Origin: Arbacia lixula
Taxonomy: Eukaryota; Echinodermata; Echinoidea; Arbacioida; Arbaciidae
Direction of reading: 5' to 3'
NCBI GenBank assembly: GCA_963669155.1
Contig: OZ022593.1
Span: forward strand, 5,314,785 to 5,378,784
DNA length: 64,000 nucleotides
Below, in pieces: positions 10,768 through 22,760 of the stretch; position 1 is the stretch's first letter; the number at the start of each line of letters is the position of its first letter. The notes beneath the pieces are model-generated. The model saw only the letters and a list, made by a program, of their open reading frames with translations. It did not search any database and was not told the origin of the DNA. Made by a program: the position numbers and the translations under genes.

Positions 10768-12071
10768 CACAATCACTATTCTTCAGGTCGGAAAATAGAA
10801 AAAAAAACATATATGCGGGCTGAGAAAATCAGACAGACGAGCTCACTTTCTACTGCACTTATTAATGCATGAATAAATATAAATCCTGGATTCGAATATA
10901 GTTATTCTGGATGATTCGACTAGTCATACATTTGCGATAGGGATTTGTTTTGTTTTTCTTTGAAGAAAGGCTAGCTTCAAAATCTTATTTCCTTCAGACC
11001 TCGAATCAAAAAGAACACGTAGCAACATTCCTTTGCGCTGCCGTGAATCGACAAACGGAGCTTGTGCACAGCACGCTTCATCTCATTCATGTACATTATG
11101 CGTCCAACAAAAAGACACAAACATAATTTTGTTGAAAAACTAGTCTTGTTACACCATAATCCAATTTCATTTTAAAGTCGGTGCAGGATATAGTCAGGAC
11201 GTTCCAAGTATGACATATTCGTCGTGTTCATTGGGATGGTGACTTCATTGATTTTGAAAGGTTTAGCGTAAAGGTTCATAATCCACTAGCCATGTTCATG
11301 TACAGTGGCTTTATTGATTGAAACATCCAGGGATGTCTAATTCCTGTCCTGTTTATTGTACCACACGCTTTTTCCAAGTTTTCAATCGACCAGCCCCTTA
11401 ATATTGCCTATAGGCTGAACGCGTTCTGGGCTTGTCACTTCCTGTTCTTTCATAAAGAAATTGACCTTTTATTGGCTCCACGATAGCACCTTTCAAAGTA
11501 AATCATACTGGTATTAAACCTGCTGATATCGAAGAGAGATTATTCATTATTATGTGCTTGCCATCAAACAAACAGTTCATTTCTTCTAGACTTTAGAATA
11601 AGCGGAATATAGACCTGATTTAGCCCGCTTTGCTCTTCACCACTGGAAGCAATACAATGGAGAAATAAAGAGCAGGAACACACAGGAAGCCACGGTGTAA
11701 TGATGATTATACATTTTGATGACTGCATACAAAGTGATACATTTTCATATCGCTACCGTGAAATATTAATATAATATTGACTGGCCTTGAGGGGAATACG
11801 ACATAATTGCCAGGACAAAGACGAGGGCAATATGGATTCAGTGAGAGCAATAAAGGTCGTATATTCCGAAAGTAAGAGCCAGTGAATATCATTATCATTA
11901 TCAACATTAGACATCTATAGCTAATAATTTACACTTTCTATATCCCATGTTTTGAATAATGTCATTAAATTCCTTATCATCGAAAGACGCAAATCTTCCG
12001 AATGTTAGACCAGGGACAATACAAGACGATATTTCCCGTTTTATTACGCGTCAAGTCCATAAGCTTTTGTG

Positions 12072-12104
12072 AAAGATGGTAATATTGTCAATATTACCAT
12101 CTTT
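12072..12104. repeat. Perfect 16-bp inverted repeat (copy B)
   Basis: Identical to 3050-3082. Confidence 0.9.
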
Positions 12105-12349
12105 GCCCCATCGGCACTGGAAACGAGGGGAATATGGTTTCGTAAAACCACTGCTCAGATATCTGATACGGATGATAATAGGAGTTCTATTCTAAATAAT
12201 TTGACAATGAAATACGAATGGGATTAAATGACATTATTAGTGATTACTTAATCAGCTTGATTACATGGGCCTATGACAATTTATTTACATTCACATGCGT
12301 ATAGTTATAGGCGTACGATCACGATAACTGTCAACATAATTCACAAGGA

Positions 12350-13543
12350 ATGTTAATATCCCAAGGACGAAGAAAGGTAGCGGTAAATACTATTATTAAT
12401 GCGATTGATGCAGGGAAGTTTTGTCTTGGGGTATTTTTGGACTTGTCGAAAGCTTTTGACACTATCGACCATGACATCTTAATCAACAAGCTTGAGCATT
12501 ATGGCATTCGTGGAATTGCTTTAAATTGGTTTAGAAATTACTTATATAATCGATTAGAGTTTGTAATGGTTAATGGAGTCAAATCTCAATCCAGTGGAGT
12601 AAAATATGGCGTACCTCAGGGATCAGTCCTGGGTCCCTTATTGTTTTTGATTTATGTTAATGATTTTATAAACTCATCTCAGTTGTTTACCTATTCACTT
12701 TTTGCTGATGATACTTGCTTGCTCTCTCACCACAAAAACATGCATATTCTTATTCTGACTGCAAATACAGAAGTTACCAACATATTCAAGTGGTTTTGTT
12801 GCAACAATCTTTTATTAAATGCCAGTAAGACTCAATATGTTGTCTTTAGATCAAAGGGAAAAAGAATTCCAGATAATACTGGTGCCTTGACAATCGGTGG
12901 TCATGTGATCAACCGAAGTCAAAATGTAAGGTTTCTTGGAGTTACGGTTGATGGTCATTTAACTTTGAAAGATCACCTTAGTTTTGTTTGTACCAAGGTC
13001 TCAAGGAGTGTTGGTGTGATTTCCAAGTTACGCTTCTTTTTATCAGAGAAAACCTTAGTAACTCTTTATAATGCTGCCATTATGCCCCACTTAACTTATT
13101 GTAATGTTGCATGGGGAAATACGTATAGAACTCATATAAACAAGTTGATAGTCCTTCAAAAGAAAGCCATCAGGATGATTACAAATTCAAATTACAGAAG
13201 TCCAAGTGCTCCTTTATTTCTTCAACTTCAAGTGCTGCCTGTTGATGAATTAGTCTCTTTAAGTTGTTTGATATTCATGTACAAATCTCAATCGGAACAA
13301 AATAGTTCATTTTTAAAAGATGTGTTTATCATAAATTCTACTCATCAGTACAACACACGTCAAAGAAACCTAATCCATCAACCTCTAGCAAGGACTCAAA
13401 CTGCTTTGAACTCTTTTGTAGTTGTTTCCATAAAAGAATGGAACAAGTTTCCACAAAACAAGAGGTCCAGTCCAACGCTGTCTAAATTTAAACTTTCATG
13501 TCGAATATATCTTTTTGAGAATTTACAAAACAAGCTAAAGTAA
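12350..13543 (+). CDS. Non-LTR retrotransposon reverse transcriptase, 5'-truncated (copy B)
   Basis: The second copy of the 397-aa frame at 3328-4521, with an identical translation. It retains the same DLSKAFDTIDH, GVPQGSVLGPLL and FADD motifs and the same missing endonuclease. Because the flanking kilobases are duplicated with it, this copy arose from the segmental duplication and not from a second retrotransposition. Both copies are expected to be unable to mobilise themselves, since no endonuclease is encoded. Confidence 0.9.
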   Translation: MLISQGRRKVAVNTIINAIDAGKFCLGVFLDLSKAFDTIDHDILINKLEHYGIRGIALNWFRNYLYNRLEFVMVNGVKSQSSGVKYGVPQGSVLGPLLFLIYVNDFINSSQLFTYSLFADDTCLLSHHKNMHILILTANTEVTNIFKWFCCNNLLLNASKTQYVVFRSKGKRIPDNTGALTIGGHVINRSQNVRFLGVTVDGHLTLKDHLSFVCTKVSRSVGVISKLRFFLSEKTLVTLYNAAIMPHLTYCNVAWGNTYRTHINKLIVLQKKAIRMITNSNYRSPSAPLFLQLQVLPVDELVSLSCLIFMYKSQSEQNSSFLKDVFIINSTHQYNTRQRNLIHQPLARTQTALNSFVVVSIKEWNKFPQNKRSSPTLSKFKLSCRIYLFENLQNKLK

Positions 13544-13828
13544 ATAACGGAAAGCCGTGTATGTCTGTGTGTTTTGCGGCGTGTGTGTGTGTGTGTGTGT
13601 ATGTGTGATCTTAATTTTTGTTTATTCCAATTTTTACTCCTTATTTATCATTGTAAATATGCCATTCGTCATATATTTTTGTGTCATTATAACGTACCTT
13701 GTAAGGGGCCCCTATCACAAGCTCTGCTTTCTCCGAGGTCCCAAACCCATCATGTTCTTTCTTTGTCAATTAAATGTTAAAATGTTGTTTTCTTGATTGG
13801 TTTGAATAAAACTTGAACTTGAACTTGT
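12357..13828 (+). mobile_element. 5'-truncated non-LTR retrotransposon (copy B)
   Basis: Duplicate of the element at 3335-4806, including its TG microsatellite and TTGAAC tail. Confidence 0.8.
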
Positions 13829-14241
13829 ACACAATTAGCAATCTTGAAATCCTCGAGATGAGAAAGTAAATAATTTTTATACAGTGCACCTGCATGCGTC
13901 CCTCACAATATTTTTTTTTCTTAGTACAATATTTTTTAAGGAATGATTTATTGTGATCCCTGTCTATTTCTCCTCCCGTTTTTTTTTAAATATATTTTTT
14001 ATTTTCTCTCAAATCAATTGAAGAAATCATTCTTAATTAAACCCGATGCATTGTACATTGACATTTTGAATTAAACATAAATTGCAATAGTCTTAAAAAA
14101 GGACAAAAAAGTATATGTTCATATATTGTTTACAAAACATTGTTGTACAATCAAGAATCTCGAGAGGAAAGCGTTGTCTATTTATTCTCCCACCCCCTCC
14201 CCCGTTTGAACATACTCCCAACACCTTCATCCACACACCCA

Positions 14242-14291
14242 AACTCACACACACACACACATACGCACACACGCAGCACACAAACACGCAC

Positions 14292-14350
<59 letters not shown>

Positions 14351-14367
14351 CACACGCACGCACACAA
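14242..14367. repeat. CA microsatellite (copy B)
   Basis: Counterpart of 5220-5357, about 9-12 bp shorter. This length change accounts for most of the offset change between the duplicates. Confidence 0.95.
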
Positions 14368-14670
14368 AACAAAACATGTTTACTGAAGGATATATGCAAG
14401 CATTTTCTAACCAAAAAATAATGTATTCGCCTCGCCGTCCGTTTGACCGCAAAGAACGATTTCCCGCCCTATTGGATCGAGAGAGTTGTGAGGTTGGAGC
14501 ATTCAAACTACTATACTGAACTTTTTCAGATTGTCATAACTGCTAAACTAAAAGTGTTTCAAAGCGAACTAATAAGCAAATACTACAACAATGACAATGA
14601 CAATGACGATGACAATGCCAATTTATTGATCCCATGTCACCTTGTTAGATATTATGTCCGTTTTAGTATA

Positions 14671-16020
14671 CTATTTACTATCACTGATCAGTTCTTTTAA
14701 TATACCAAATCCCCATTTCGCTTCAATAGGTAAAACACGTTGATCAAATAACTCCAAGAGAATATCAATAGGTATTTTAAATTGGTATGTTTTTGACATA
14801 AGACTGTTTCCCCTTCTTGCTTGATTCAGCTGCTTTATTATTGATTTGTGCTTTGCGAAATGTATCATAATCATAGGTGGTACCGAGATCAACAACTTCA
14901 ACCACGTTAGTATCAAACCTAAAAATTGGAATCCTCCGTACTTCCCCACGAGAAAAGATAAAGACTTTTAACCACCTTTTGCAGTGTACAGATAACGCAT
15001 CTAATGCAAGTTGAAGTTCACTTTCAGATTTTGCAAGAACTAAATTGTATCATCTGCGTAAAGTAGAGTAAAGAGCTTGTATGTATACTTTTTGTATATA
15101 TATATGTAGCTGCATCAATTTTACGAGGAAGAATATCTTTCCCTTGAAATTTTTCAGAAACAAACTGTTCAAAACTCTTCTCTCTGACAAACACAACCAC
15201 ATCATTTTGAAAATAACCGCGTGATTTTTGTAAGCGTTTCATGGCAGCAATAATCATACTTAAATTATAGTAAGACTGTTACCCTAATTATTAGGGTTAT
15301 TATTATACTCCCGGGGTATTTCAAAGCTTGTTTTTACGGGGAGTGGGGGCATTATGCCCCCCCCCCCCCCACACACACACACGTTATATTCAGAATGATG
15401 GGATTGTGTTTAGATCTGCTCCAACATGGCCATTAGCAATAAGGTAAAGCCCCTACGCCTTTCAAGAAATTTCTTGCCGTTTCTTGTGTTGCCTCTGTTC
15501 ATATTACCGAACCTGTATTACACAGTAAAAAATGTTGATCGGACATAACACTGTCAGATTTATCTATAAAATACATATTACAACGATTAACATCTTCCAT
15601 TCACTTTCACACCCGGTTAAGTAGCATTGGAATCTCCTAAAAGGCAAAACGGTAAATTATGCACGTTCTTAAACATTATCAAATCAGCAGCAATGTCATC
15701 AGTAGATTCATTATATAATAATAAGAATGTTCTGGGGAAATATTTATAAACGATACCTAACATAAATGAAAATCCGAAAGCTTTCTCACTGATATGTTAT
15801 CCAAAATATTGTTTCTGATATTGCATTTCGAATCCTAACCTAACACATAATTCAATATTTTTTTCTCTAATTAAGACACCAATACCATGAATTCCACCGT
15901 ACACAGATTTACTTTGATTTTGACTTTGCTTTGTAAAGATAATGTAAAGAGTCTGGGTATCAAACTTCCGTAACTCACAGTACTATCGCATTGCATTTTT
16001 TCCATGATTATTTTTAGTGA
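14671..16020 (-). pseudogene. Decayed endonuclease + RT LINE, minus strand (copy B)
   Basis: Duplicate of the relic at 5658-6990: the same YADD box followed by a stop, the same frameshift, the same GDSNA-type endonuclease motif. The lesions are shared, so decay preceded the segmental duplication. Confidence 0.75.
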
Positions 16021-16222
16021 AAGAAACAGCTACTGTAGCTGACCCCTAATTACTCTGTGCATAAGGCATAAAGTATGCCTTATGCACATGCACAGAGTAC
16101 GCACAGAGCTCTAGAGAGATACAGTATGTAGAAAATTCATGCGTAGGTCGTGGACACATGTAATAGCTCATGCCTAGTTGCAGTCTAGAGAGCTATGCTG
16201 TCCAGCTCTATGATGCTGCCCC

Positions 16223-16273
<51 letters not shown>

Positions 16274-16805
16274 CAACACATACGGGGTACACAGAGAGCT
16301 ATGGTGACTGAGAGCAGCTATCCCATACACATGCACACACACACACACACACACACACGCAAGGCATACTTTACACAGATAAGCATGTTACACATAGCTT
16401 ATCTGTTATGCACTGTATACACACAACCTATACGCAGTCAACTCATCTAATTATATATGCACGCGTTTGTGCGCGCACTGTCCCAGAAACCGTACCCTGG
16501 CGCGCCCTGGCCCTGACGTGACCGGTCGACTCGACGGCGCGCCTGCCTGATTTGAGCTATGAGCGCGAGCTGCTCTGCGCGCGCTGCACGCATCAGCTAT
16601 GCAGATGCATATCATAGTAACACTCATTTTATTCTTAGCAGTGCAGTTTCAGTGCTGCTGTATGTACAATAGATGCAGATTGAGTACATGCCAAAAGAGA
16701 GTTGCGTTTCTGTTCCATATTCTGTTGGGTAGCTGCACCCGTACCCTCGACCAACTTATGCATTTCAGATTGCTTACAAGCCGCAAGTCAGACAGTCATG
16801 TCCAT

Positions 16806-18280
16806 TGACTCTATTACAATGAGTACAGATGGTGTTAATCAACTAAATTTGTGAAAAATGAATTGATCCCCAATACATTCAGACTTCAATATAAATTGTG
16901 TACCCTCATAAATTAATGGCCATTTTGTTGATTATTGAATGGTAATGCCAGTAGGCTGGGATGTGGAGAGGGGGCCGGGGTAGGGGTGTATTTTGATTCA
17001 TAGCAATCACAGTCACTCAGTCAAGTATCATTGTAGTACATATACATGTAGTTAAAACGTGGCATATTTGCACTGTCACACTATGTACAACAAACGTAAA
17101 CACACACTCTCTGCACATTCCACGTCCATGGACACATTCAGAACAGGAACTCATAAAAACACTAAAAAAATGTTTGTTTTTTTCATCTGAAATTAAATAC
17201 AGAAATATTGTTTGTACCTCACTTTTAGCACTTTGGAATAAGCAGACGATTATACTTGGACGAACATGAAATGGAGGAATAAACGAAAGCCGTACATAAA
17301 AGCAAAGACCATGAAGGAGACACATGACACTAAATGTAACTGTATTAACAATGCATTTAATTAAATGTTAAAAAGTTATAAATTTATTCAACCGTTGCAA
17401 GGTGCACATGAATTATAGTACATGAATGTCATTTAAGTGACCTCCCTGTGATGCAGGTCTCGAAATACAAATTCAAATTCAAACTAAATTTCAAAACAGT
17501 ATCGCACATTTAGGAGAACATTCAAATACATGCCAAAAGATATCAAAACGTTACAAATTGTACCTGATTTTATGGTCACAACCACCAAAAAATTTAGCAC
17601 CAACTAACATTCAAATCAATAGATCTGAAGTTTCCTGTCAACAATAATGATTGTTTGTTTTTTTTCAGTGAAATTATGTACAATTACTACCATTACCTCA
17701 ACAAATTCAGGGGATATTAATGACATACACCTGTATATGCAAATGTTTAAAACTCTTTATAAAACATCTCTACAATACCACAAACCGTATGAACTTCTTA
17801 AAGCTCTCTTTAATTACACATATTTGATAACATATTCATCTAAATACGCAGACATTAAAGCCCCTGTTCAACCGCTGAAAACTACATTTTGAGGGAAATT
17901 AGAAAAAGTGATACCATTGCAAATTACAATTCACACACTTTCGTAAAAATTTCAAGCAATTATTATCTGTGAAATGATTGAAACCTTTTCTCATGTTAAT
18001 TTCTACTACAGGTAGGTAATGATAAAGAGATACATGTATACTGAGCACTCACAAATTCCAGATCACAAGACTTAATACTATTCATTTTTTAATGAAATTA
18101 GATTCAGAAACTTGTACACAGTTGATAATTATACCCCCCCCCCCCCCCCCGTCTTTAAAGCACAGCCATTCATGACACATGCAAGTAGAATTCAAATAAC
18201 CTATGAACTGCAAGTATAACCTCATGTACTAAAATTGACTCTTATCAGCCAATCCTAATGGGACACCAACCTACTATGTT
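16806..18280. other. AT-rich unannotated stretch
   Basis: Unique sequence starting at the right edge of copy B. A short AAATTC-repeat run near 17471-17488 looks like the tail of a retrotransposon, but no RT lies upstream. A poly-C run sits at 18134-18150. The open frames of 81-102 codons match nothing I know. Confidence 0.5.
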
Positions 18281-18395
18281 TAAAGAAAATTCAATACTTT
18301 TCAAGATGCTTTGACCTTATTTAGTTTCTATTTGATTTAGAAATAGAAACCAAATAAGGTCAAAGTATCTTGATCTTTTAGATTTTCTTCAAACT
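18281..18395. repeat. Foldback palindrome
   Basis: AAGATGCTTTGACCTTATTT (18303 on) pairs with its near complement ending at 18372; arms are about 31 bp and flank a loop of about 7 bp. Weaker pairing continues outward to 18281 and 18395. The ATAGGGGGGTTGAATAATTTTGC-like sequence near 18507 recurs near 18697, so this may be the core of a larger MITE. Confidence 0.75.
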
Positions 18396-18784
18396 TGGAC
18401 GATTTGTTTTTTTATAGAACTATAAAAAAAGAAGACAATCCAAAACATTTTCTTTAAGATAACTGTGTTCACTAGGTACATGTGTACATTCCTTTCTTGT
18501 GTGAAAATAGGGGGGTTGAATAATTTTGCAACATGCTTTCTCGGCGCAAATTGCAATTTCAGATGAACTTTGAAGTAAACTTTGATTTTCTTCTCTGGTA
18601 TTCTTTAGTAATTAACTGTCTGCTCACTATCTTAATGGTTTAGTAGCAACCTGCTGTTGCAATGTTATTCATTATGACAGAATGTCAAAAATGAGAGGGG
18701 GGGGTTGAATAATCTTGCTGCCAACTGTATTTCAATATACAATATACAAGATATTCTGTCTGTCATAAAAAAAAAACGAAATTT

Positions 18785-19393
18785 GTCAACTGGCAAATAA
18801 AGCTAGTAAACCACAAAGGACCAAAAATCATCAACAGAAAGTTAGAGAGGGGCAGAAAGCTTCTGTCATCACTGAAAACAAAAGATGGGACAGAAGTTAC
18901 CGATAAAGAAGAGATTACTCAAGTGATTGAGGACTTCTATAGAGAACTCTATAGCACAGACCAACCAGATTGGAGAGTAAATGAGGACTGGAATGAGAAA
19001 TCAAATGATGTTCCACCAATACTAAAGGAAGAGGTGAAGAGTGCTTTATATCAGATGAAAAGGGGAAAGGTTCCAGTGGAGGATCAAATGACTGCAGATA
19101 TTATTAATTTGGGGGGGCGAGGACACCATATCAATCCTAACAAAACTGTTCAACAAGATCATGCAAATGGAACAGGTACCTACCCAGTGGAACAAATCAA
19201 AAGTTATCATACTGTCCAAGAAAGGGGACATGAAGGACATCAAAAACTCCAGGCCCATTAGTCTGTTGCCTCATATATACAAAATATTCACACAAATTTT
19301 TCTTGCTAGGGTAGAGAAACAGCTTGATGAAAATCAACCATGGGAACAAGCTGGTTTTGTACAGGATACAGAACATCAGAACATCTCCACACC
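18785..19393 (+). pseudogene. RTE-type retrotransposon, 5' part of the RT domain
   Basis: Reads in frame from about 18790 as a LINE linker and RT N-terminus: GPKIINRKLERGR, then TEVTDKEEITQVIEDFYREL, then an EEV...ALYQMKRGK segment. A one-base insertion in the G run near 19112 shifts the frame. The next frame carries SKVIILSKKGDMKDIKNSRP, then ISLLPHIYKIFT and ENQPWEQAGF. This SRPISLL...EQAGF layout is typical of RTE-like LINEs in animals. The endonuclease is absent, so the element is 5'-truncated. The frame is broken at 19394 by a DNA transposon and resumes at 21641. Confidence 0.85.
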
Positions 19394-19429
19394 TTAACCC
19401 TATCTAGCCCGGGGGGGGGGGGGGGGGCA

Positions 19430-19783
19430 AAAACAGCCCCCCCCCCCCTCGACATTTTTCGCAATAAATTTGTAACGCGAAAAGATCACGCCGCGACGTT
19501 TCATGACTTTTTTCCTTCAAGTCTCACGCATCTTTTAAGACCAAATTTGCGACATGGGGGTACACGGTTCCGAAGTTACGTAACATTGTGTATGTGCATG
19601 TCACATAAAACAGCCCCCCCCCCCCTCGACATTTTTCGCAATAAATTTGTAACGCGAAAAGATCACGCCGCGACGTTTCATGACTTTTTTCCTTCAAGTC
19701 TCACGCATCTTTTAAGACCAAATTTGCGACATGGGGGTACACGGTTCCGAAGTTACGTAACATTGTGTATGTGCATGTCAGAT
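19430..19783. repeat. 177-bp tandem duplication inside the TTAA-flanked element
   Basis: Two near-identical units (about 19430-19606 and 19607-19783). Each begins with AAAACAGCCCCCC, which is part of the element's inverted repeat, and ends with GTGTATGTGCATGTCA. The 148-codon frame across them is a repeat artefact whose translation repeats KTAPPPLDIFRNKF. Confidence 0.92.
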
Positions 19784-20164
19784 TAAAAATTGCTCAAAAA
19801 CATGATTTCATGTACAAATCCAATGCAAATTCTGTATCTAGTCAAAATTCATAAATGTATCATTATTTCTATTATTACTGATGAAGAACAATAGATTTTA
19901 TGTTATTTATGACTGAAATAGTGTTGCCAACGAATTCCATCGAAAAAACAATGAAAAACAAAGTCCGAAAAACAAAGAAATACATAAGAAATTAAAAAAC
20001 AATAAAATACATAAGAAAAAACATTTTTTAAAATCCCAATTTGATAATAATCCTAAGAAGAGTGTCTGGGCTGATATCTAGAAGTTTTGGGGCTATATTT
20101 AAAGATTTACAACCAAATTATGATTTTTATGCATTTAATTAGCATAATTAATTGATTAATACGA

Positions 20165-21490
20165 GGGAACAGACAATCAGTAGTAACTCAAGGGGTGCTC
20201 AAAGTAGCAGGGACTGAAATAGTCCAAGTTGATTTTGCATCGTTTGTAGGAGTTTATATAGATCAACACTTGACTTGGAAACCTCATATTGAAAGGGTTA
20301 ATAAGTGTATCAGAAAGAAGGTTGGCGTTTTATATAGATTAAGACAGTTTGTGCCAAAGCATATTTTATTATTATTGTATAAGACATTAATCCAACCGCA
20401 TTTGACATATGGAATTGAGGTTTGGGGAAGTAATTATGAAACGACAATGAAGTGTTTATTACTAAGCCAAAAAATGGCACTAAGAATCATAACCTTTAGT
20501 CCAATCAGGACTCATTCAAAACCAATATTTCAGGAGTTAAAATTATTGAATGTGTATCAACTCCATAAACTATCTATCTGTGTTTTTATGTATCAATTAT
20601 TGAATGGTAAATTGCCGCATTCCCTAATTCAGTATTGTAGTTTTATAGAACACCAATACGAGACAAGACAAAGGGAAAGTAAGAAGTTGAATGTGCCTAA
20701 GGTTAGGACTACACATGGAAAATTTTCAGTTTCATTCAGAGGCACATGCTTCTGGAATGATTTACCCCTATCCATACGGGAGAAAGCATCAGTGTGTTGC
20801 TTTCGTAAAACTCTAATATCTCAAATGTCAATGGAATAATTCGTTGTTGTTGCTTTTCAAACCAGAGTTCTTGCCTTTTTATAAAGATTGTGTTAGATAA
20901 TCCTTTATCTTTTTATTTAGTTATAGATACCAAAGCACTTATATTTATATTTAATCACAAAATATATTTTATACTAGATGTAGAATAGCTTATTCATTAG
21001 CTATGTATTCAACATAGTATTTAGTGCATAGTATGTAGATAGTATGTAGATAGAACATAGCATGTATTCAACATTTCTGCATTATATTGTATTATCATTT
21101 GTCTCGTAAAACTTGATATGTTAAATGTTAGTGAAATTAATTGTTTTGAACTTTTAACCAAGGTTCTTGCCTTTCTTGTAAACATTGTGTTTGATAATCC
21201 TTAATCATTTTACTTAGTAACGATACCAAAGCTTTGTATGTAATCACAGAATATATTTTACACAATATGTTTAATAGCTAGTAGCGTAAGTACGTATTCA
21301 ACATTTAAGCATACTGTATTCTCATTCTTATGTGTATTAATGGTACCAGACCCGATTAGCATTTCATGCTATTTTCAGGTTCCATTTATCCTCTTAATAC
21401 TTTTGTTAAACTTTCAGTTTCGCAATGTTTCGTAACATATTCTTTTTATTTGGATAATAAAACATCAAACTCAAACTCAAACTCAAAAAT
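20165..21490 (+). mobile_element. 5'-truncated non-LTR retrotransposon nested in the TTAA element
   Basis: An RT C-terminal fragment followed by a long AT-rich 3' region with internal near-repeats (for example, AGGTTCTTGCCTTTCTTGTA resembles an earlier copy near 20862). The tail is an ACTCAA tandem repeat at about 21465-21487. It is related to the RT of 3328-4521, which ends in a comparable short-repeat tail. Confidence 0.8.
20189..20839 (+). pseudogene. C-terminal fragment of a non-LTR reverse transcriptase
   Basis: About 214 codons open to a stop at 20839, with no ATG at the start (the frame opens on GTG). FVGVYIDQHLTWKPHI corresponds to the FLGVTVDGHLT block of the 3328 element, HLTYGIEVWGS to its HLTYCNVAWGN block, and YETRQRES to YNTRQRN. 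The catalytic YADD and everything N-terminal are absent, so this cannot be an active enzyme. The frame is otherwise unbroken, suggesting a relatively recent truncated insertion. Confidence 0.85.
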
Positions 21491-21640
21491 AGATTTGAAT
21501 AATTTTGGTGCAATTGGCAATTGAATTGTGGAGATCAACGGTCGAGATCTTAGGGGGGGGGGGCTGTTTTTGCCCCCCCCCCCCCCCCCCCCCCCCCCGG
21601 GCTATGCGATTTCAAAATAGCCCAGGATATATAGGGTTAA

Positions 21641-22745
21641 GCCAGATAATCAAGAAGGCAAAGGAATACCGTTTTGACATCTGCTGCAGCTTTGTTGATT
21701 ACGAGAAGGCATTTGACTGCCTAGACCATCAGTCATTATTCAATGCCTTAGAAAAGCAGGTCACAGATGGAAAGTATATTCGCCTTATTAAGACCATCTA
21801 TAAGGACTCTAGTGCCCGTGTACATCTAGAAAGCACTACAACAAATGCCTTTAAAATCCTGAAAGGGGTAAGACAAGGTAACCCCATCTCACCAAAGCTC
21901 TTCACTGCAGCTATTGAGGATGTCTTCAGAAACCTTGATTGATTATCATTGGGAATAGTGGTGGATGGCGAACACCTGACACACCTCAGATTTGCAGATG
22001 ACATTTTACTACTTAGCCATACACCTCAGGAACTGGAGAAAATGGTCCGAGAACTAAGTGAAGAAAGTAGAAAAGCTGGACTGAAAATGAATATCACAAA
22101 GACAAAGGTAATGATGAGCAGTAGATTCAAAGAACACAAAATCACAGTTCGGGGGAGGACCGTAGAAAAGGTAGACAACTACATATATTTGGGCAAAAAT
22201 ATCTCCATAGAAAATGAAACAGCAGGGGAAGTGAATAGAAGGATTCAGTTGGCTTGGGCAAAATTTGGCAAGCTCAACTTTATCTTTCGTGATGAGAAGC
22301 TCCCTCTTTCTCTCAAGAAACAGATTTTCAACCAATGCATCATACCTGTGCTCTCTTATGGAGCAGAAACATGGACCACAACTAAGAGACTGGAGAGAAA
22401 ACTTAGAGTAACCGAAAAGGGTATGGAAAGAATCATGATTGGTGTTACAAAGAGGGACAAAGTTAGAAACCAGGATTTGAGAAAGAAAACCAAAGTACAG
22501 GAAATTAAATCAAAGAAATGGAGGTGGGCTGGTCATCTAGCTAGGAGGAAAGATGATAGATGGACTAATAAATCAACCATCTGAACCCCCAGGGCTAACA
22601 CCAGAAGAAGAGGCAGGCAAAGTAGGAGGTGGATTGACGATATTAGAGAATATGGTAGTATGACATGGAAACGAACGGCACAAGATAGATCAAAATAGAA
22701 AAATGATGAGGCCTTCCTTCATCAGTGGAGAGAAATAGGCTAGAG
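21641..22745 (+). pseudogene. RTE-type retrotransposon, 3' part of the RT and C-terminus
   Basis: Continues the RT of 18785-19393. VDYEKAFD (about 21694-21717) carries the first catalytic Asp, KGVRQGNPISPKLF follows near 21865, and FADDILLL (about 21991) carries the Asp pair. The thumb, with GLKMNITKTKVM, follows. The C-terminal AGHLARRKDDRW...RRGRQ segment and a final HQWREIG end the protein near 22742. Premature stops at about 21940, 22582 and 22696 disable it. A 3' tail of GATAGA units follows (22744-22760). Together the two halves form one truncated RTE copy of about 1.7 kb once the insert is removed. Confidence 0.88.
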
Positions 22746-22760
22746 ATAGAGATAGAAATA

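Larger units (their letters stand above)
9020..16805. repeat. Tandem segmental duplication, copy B
   Basis: Second copy of the segment beginning at base 1. The coordinate offset is 9019 at the start, 9022 after the poly-G tract, 9013 after the CA tract and 9017 near the end, so almost all divergence is in simple repeats. The copy ends at 16805, where unrelated AT-rich sequence begins. The 1231 bp that follow copy A (7789-9019) are not repeated after copy B. Confidence 0.95.
19394..21640. mobile_element. piggyBac-like TTAA-flanked DNA transposon (non-autonomous) inserted in the RTE RT
   Basis: TTAA at 19394-19397 and at 21637-21640 bracket a 2239-bp insert whose ends both read CCCTAT inward. 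A longer inverted repeat follows: TAGCCC, a long G run, then CAAAAACAGCCCC on both sides, with about 25 extra bases at the right end. TTAA duplication and CC[CT]T-type ends are hallmarks of the piggyBac superfamily. No transposase frame is visible. Internal content is a 177-bp tandem duplication and a truncated non-LTR RT fragment. Dropping the insert and one TTAA joins the two RTE halves in frame. Confidence 0.85.
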
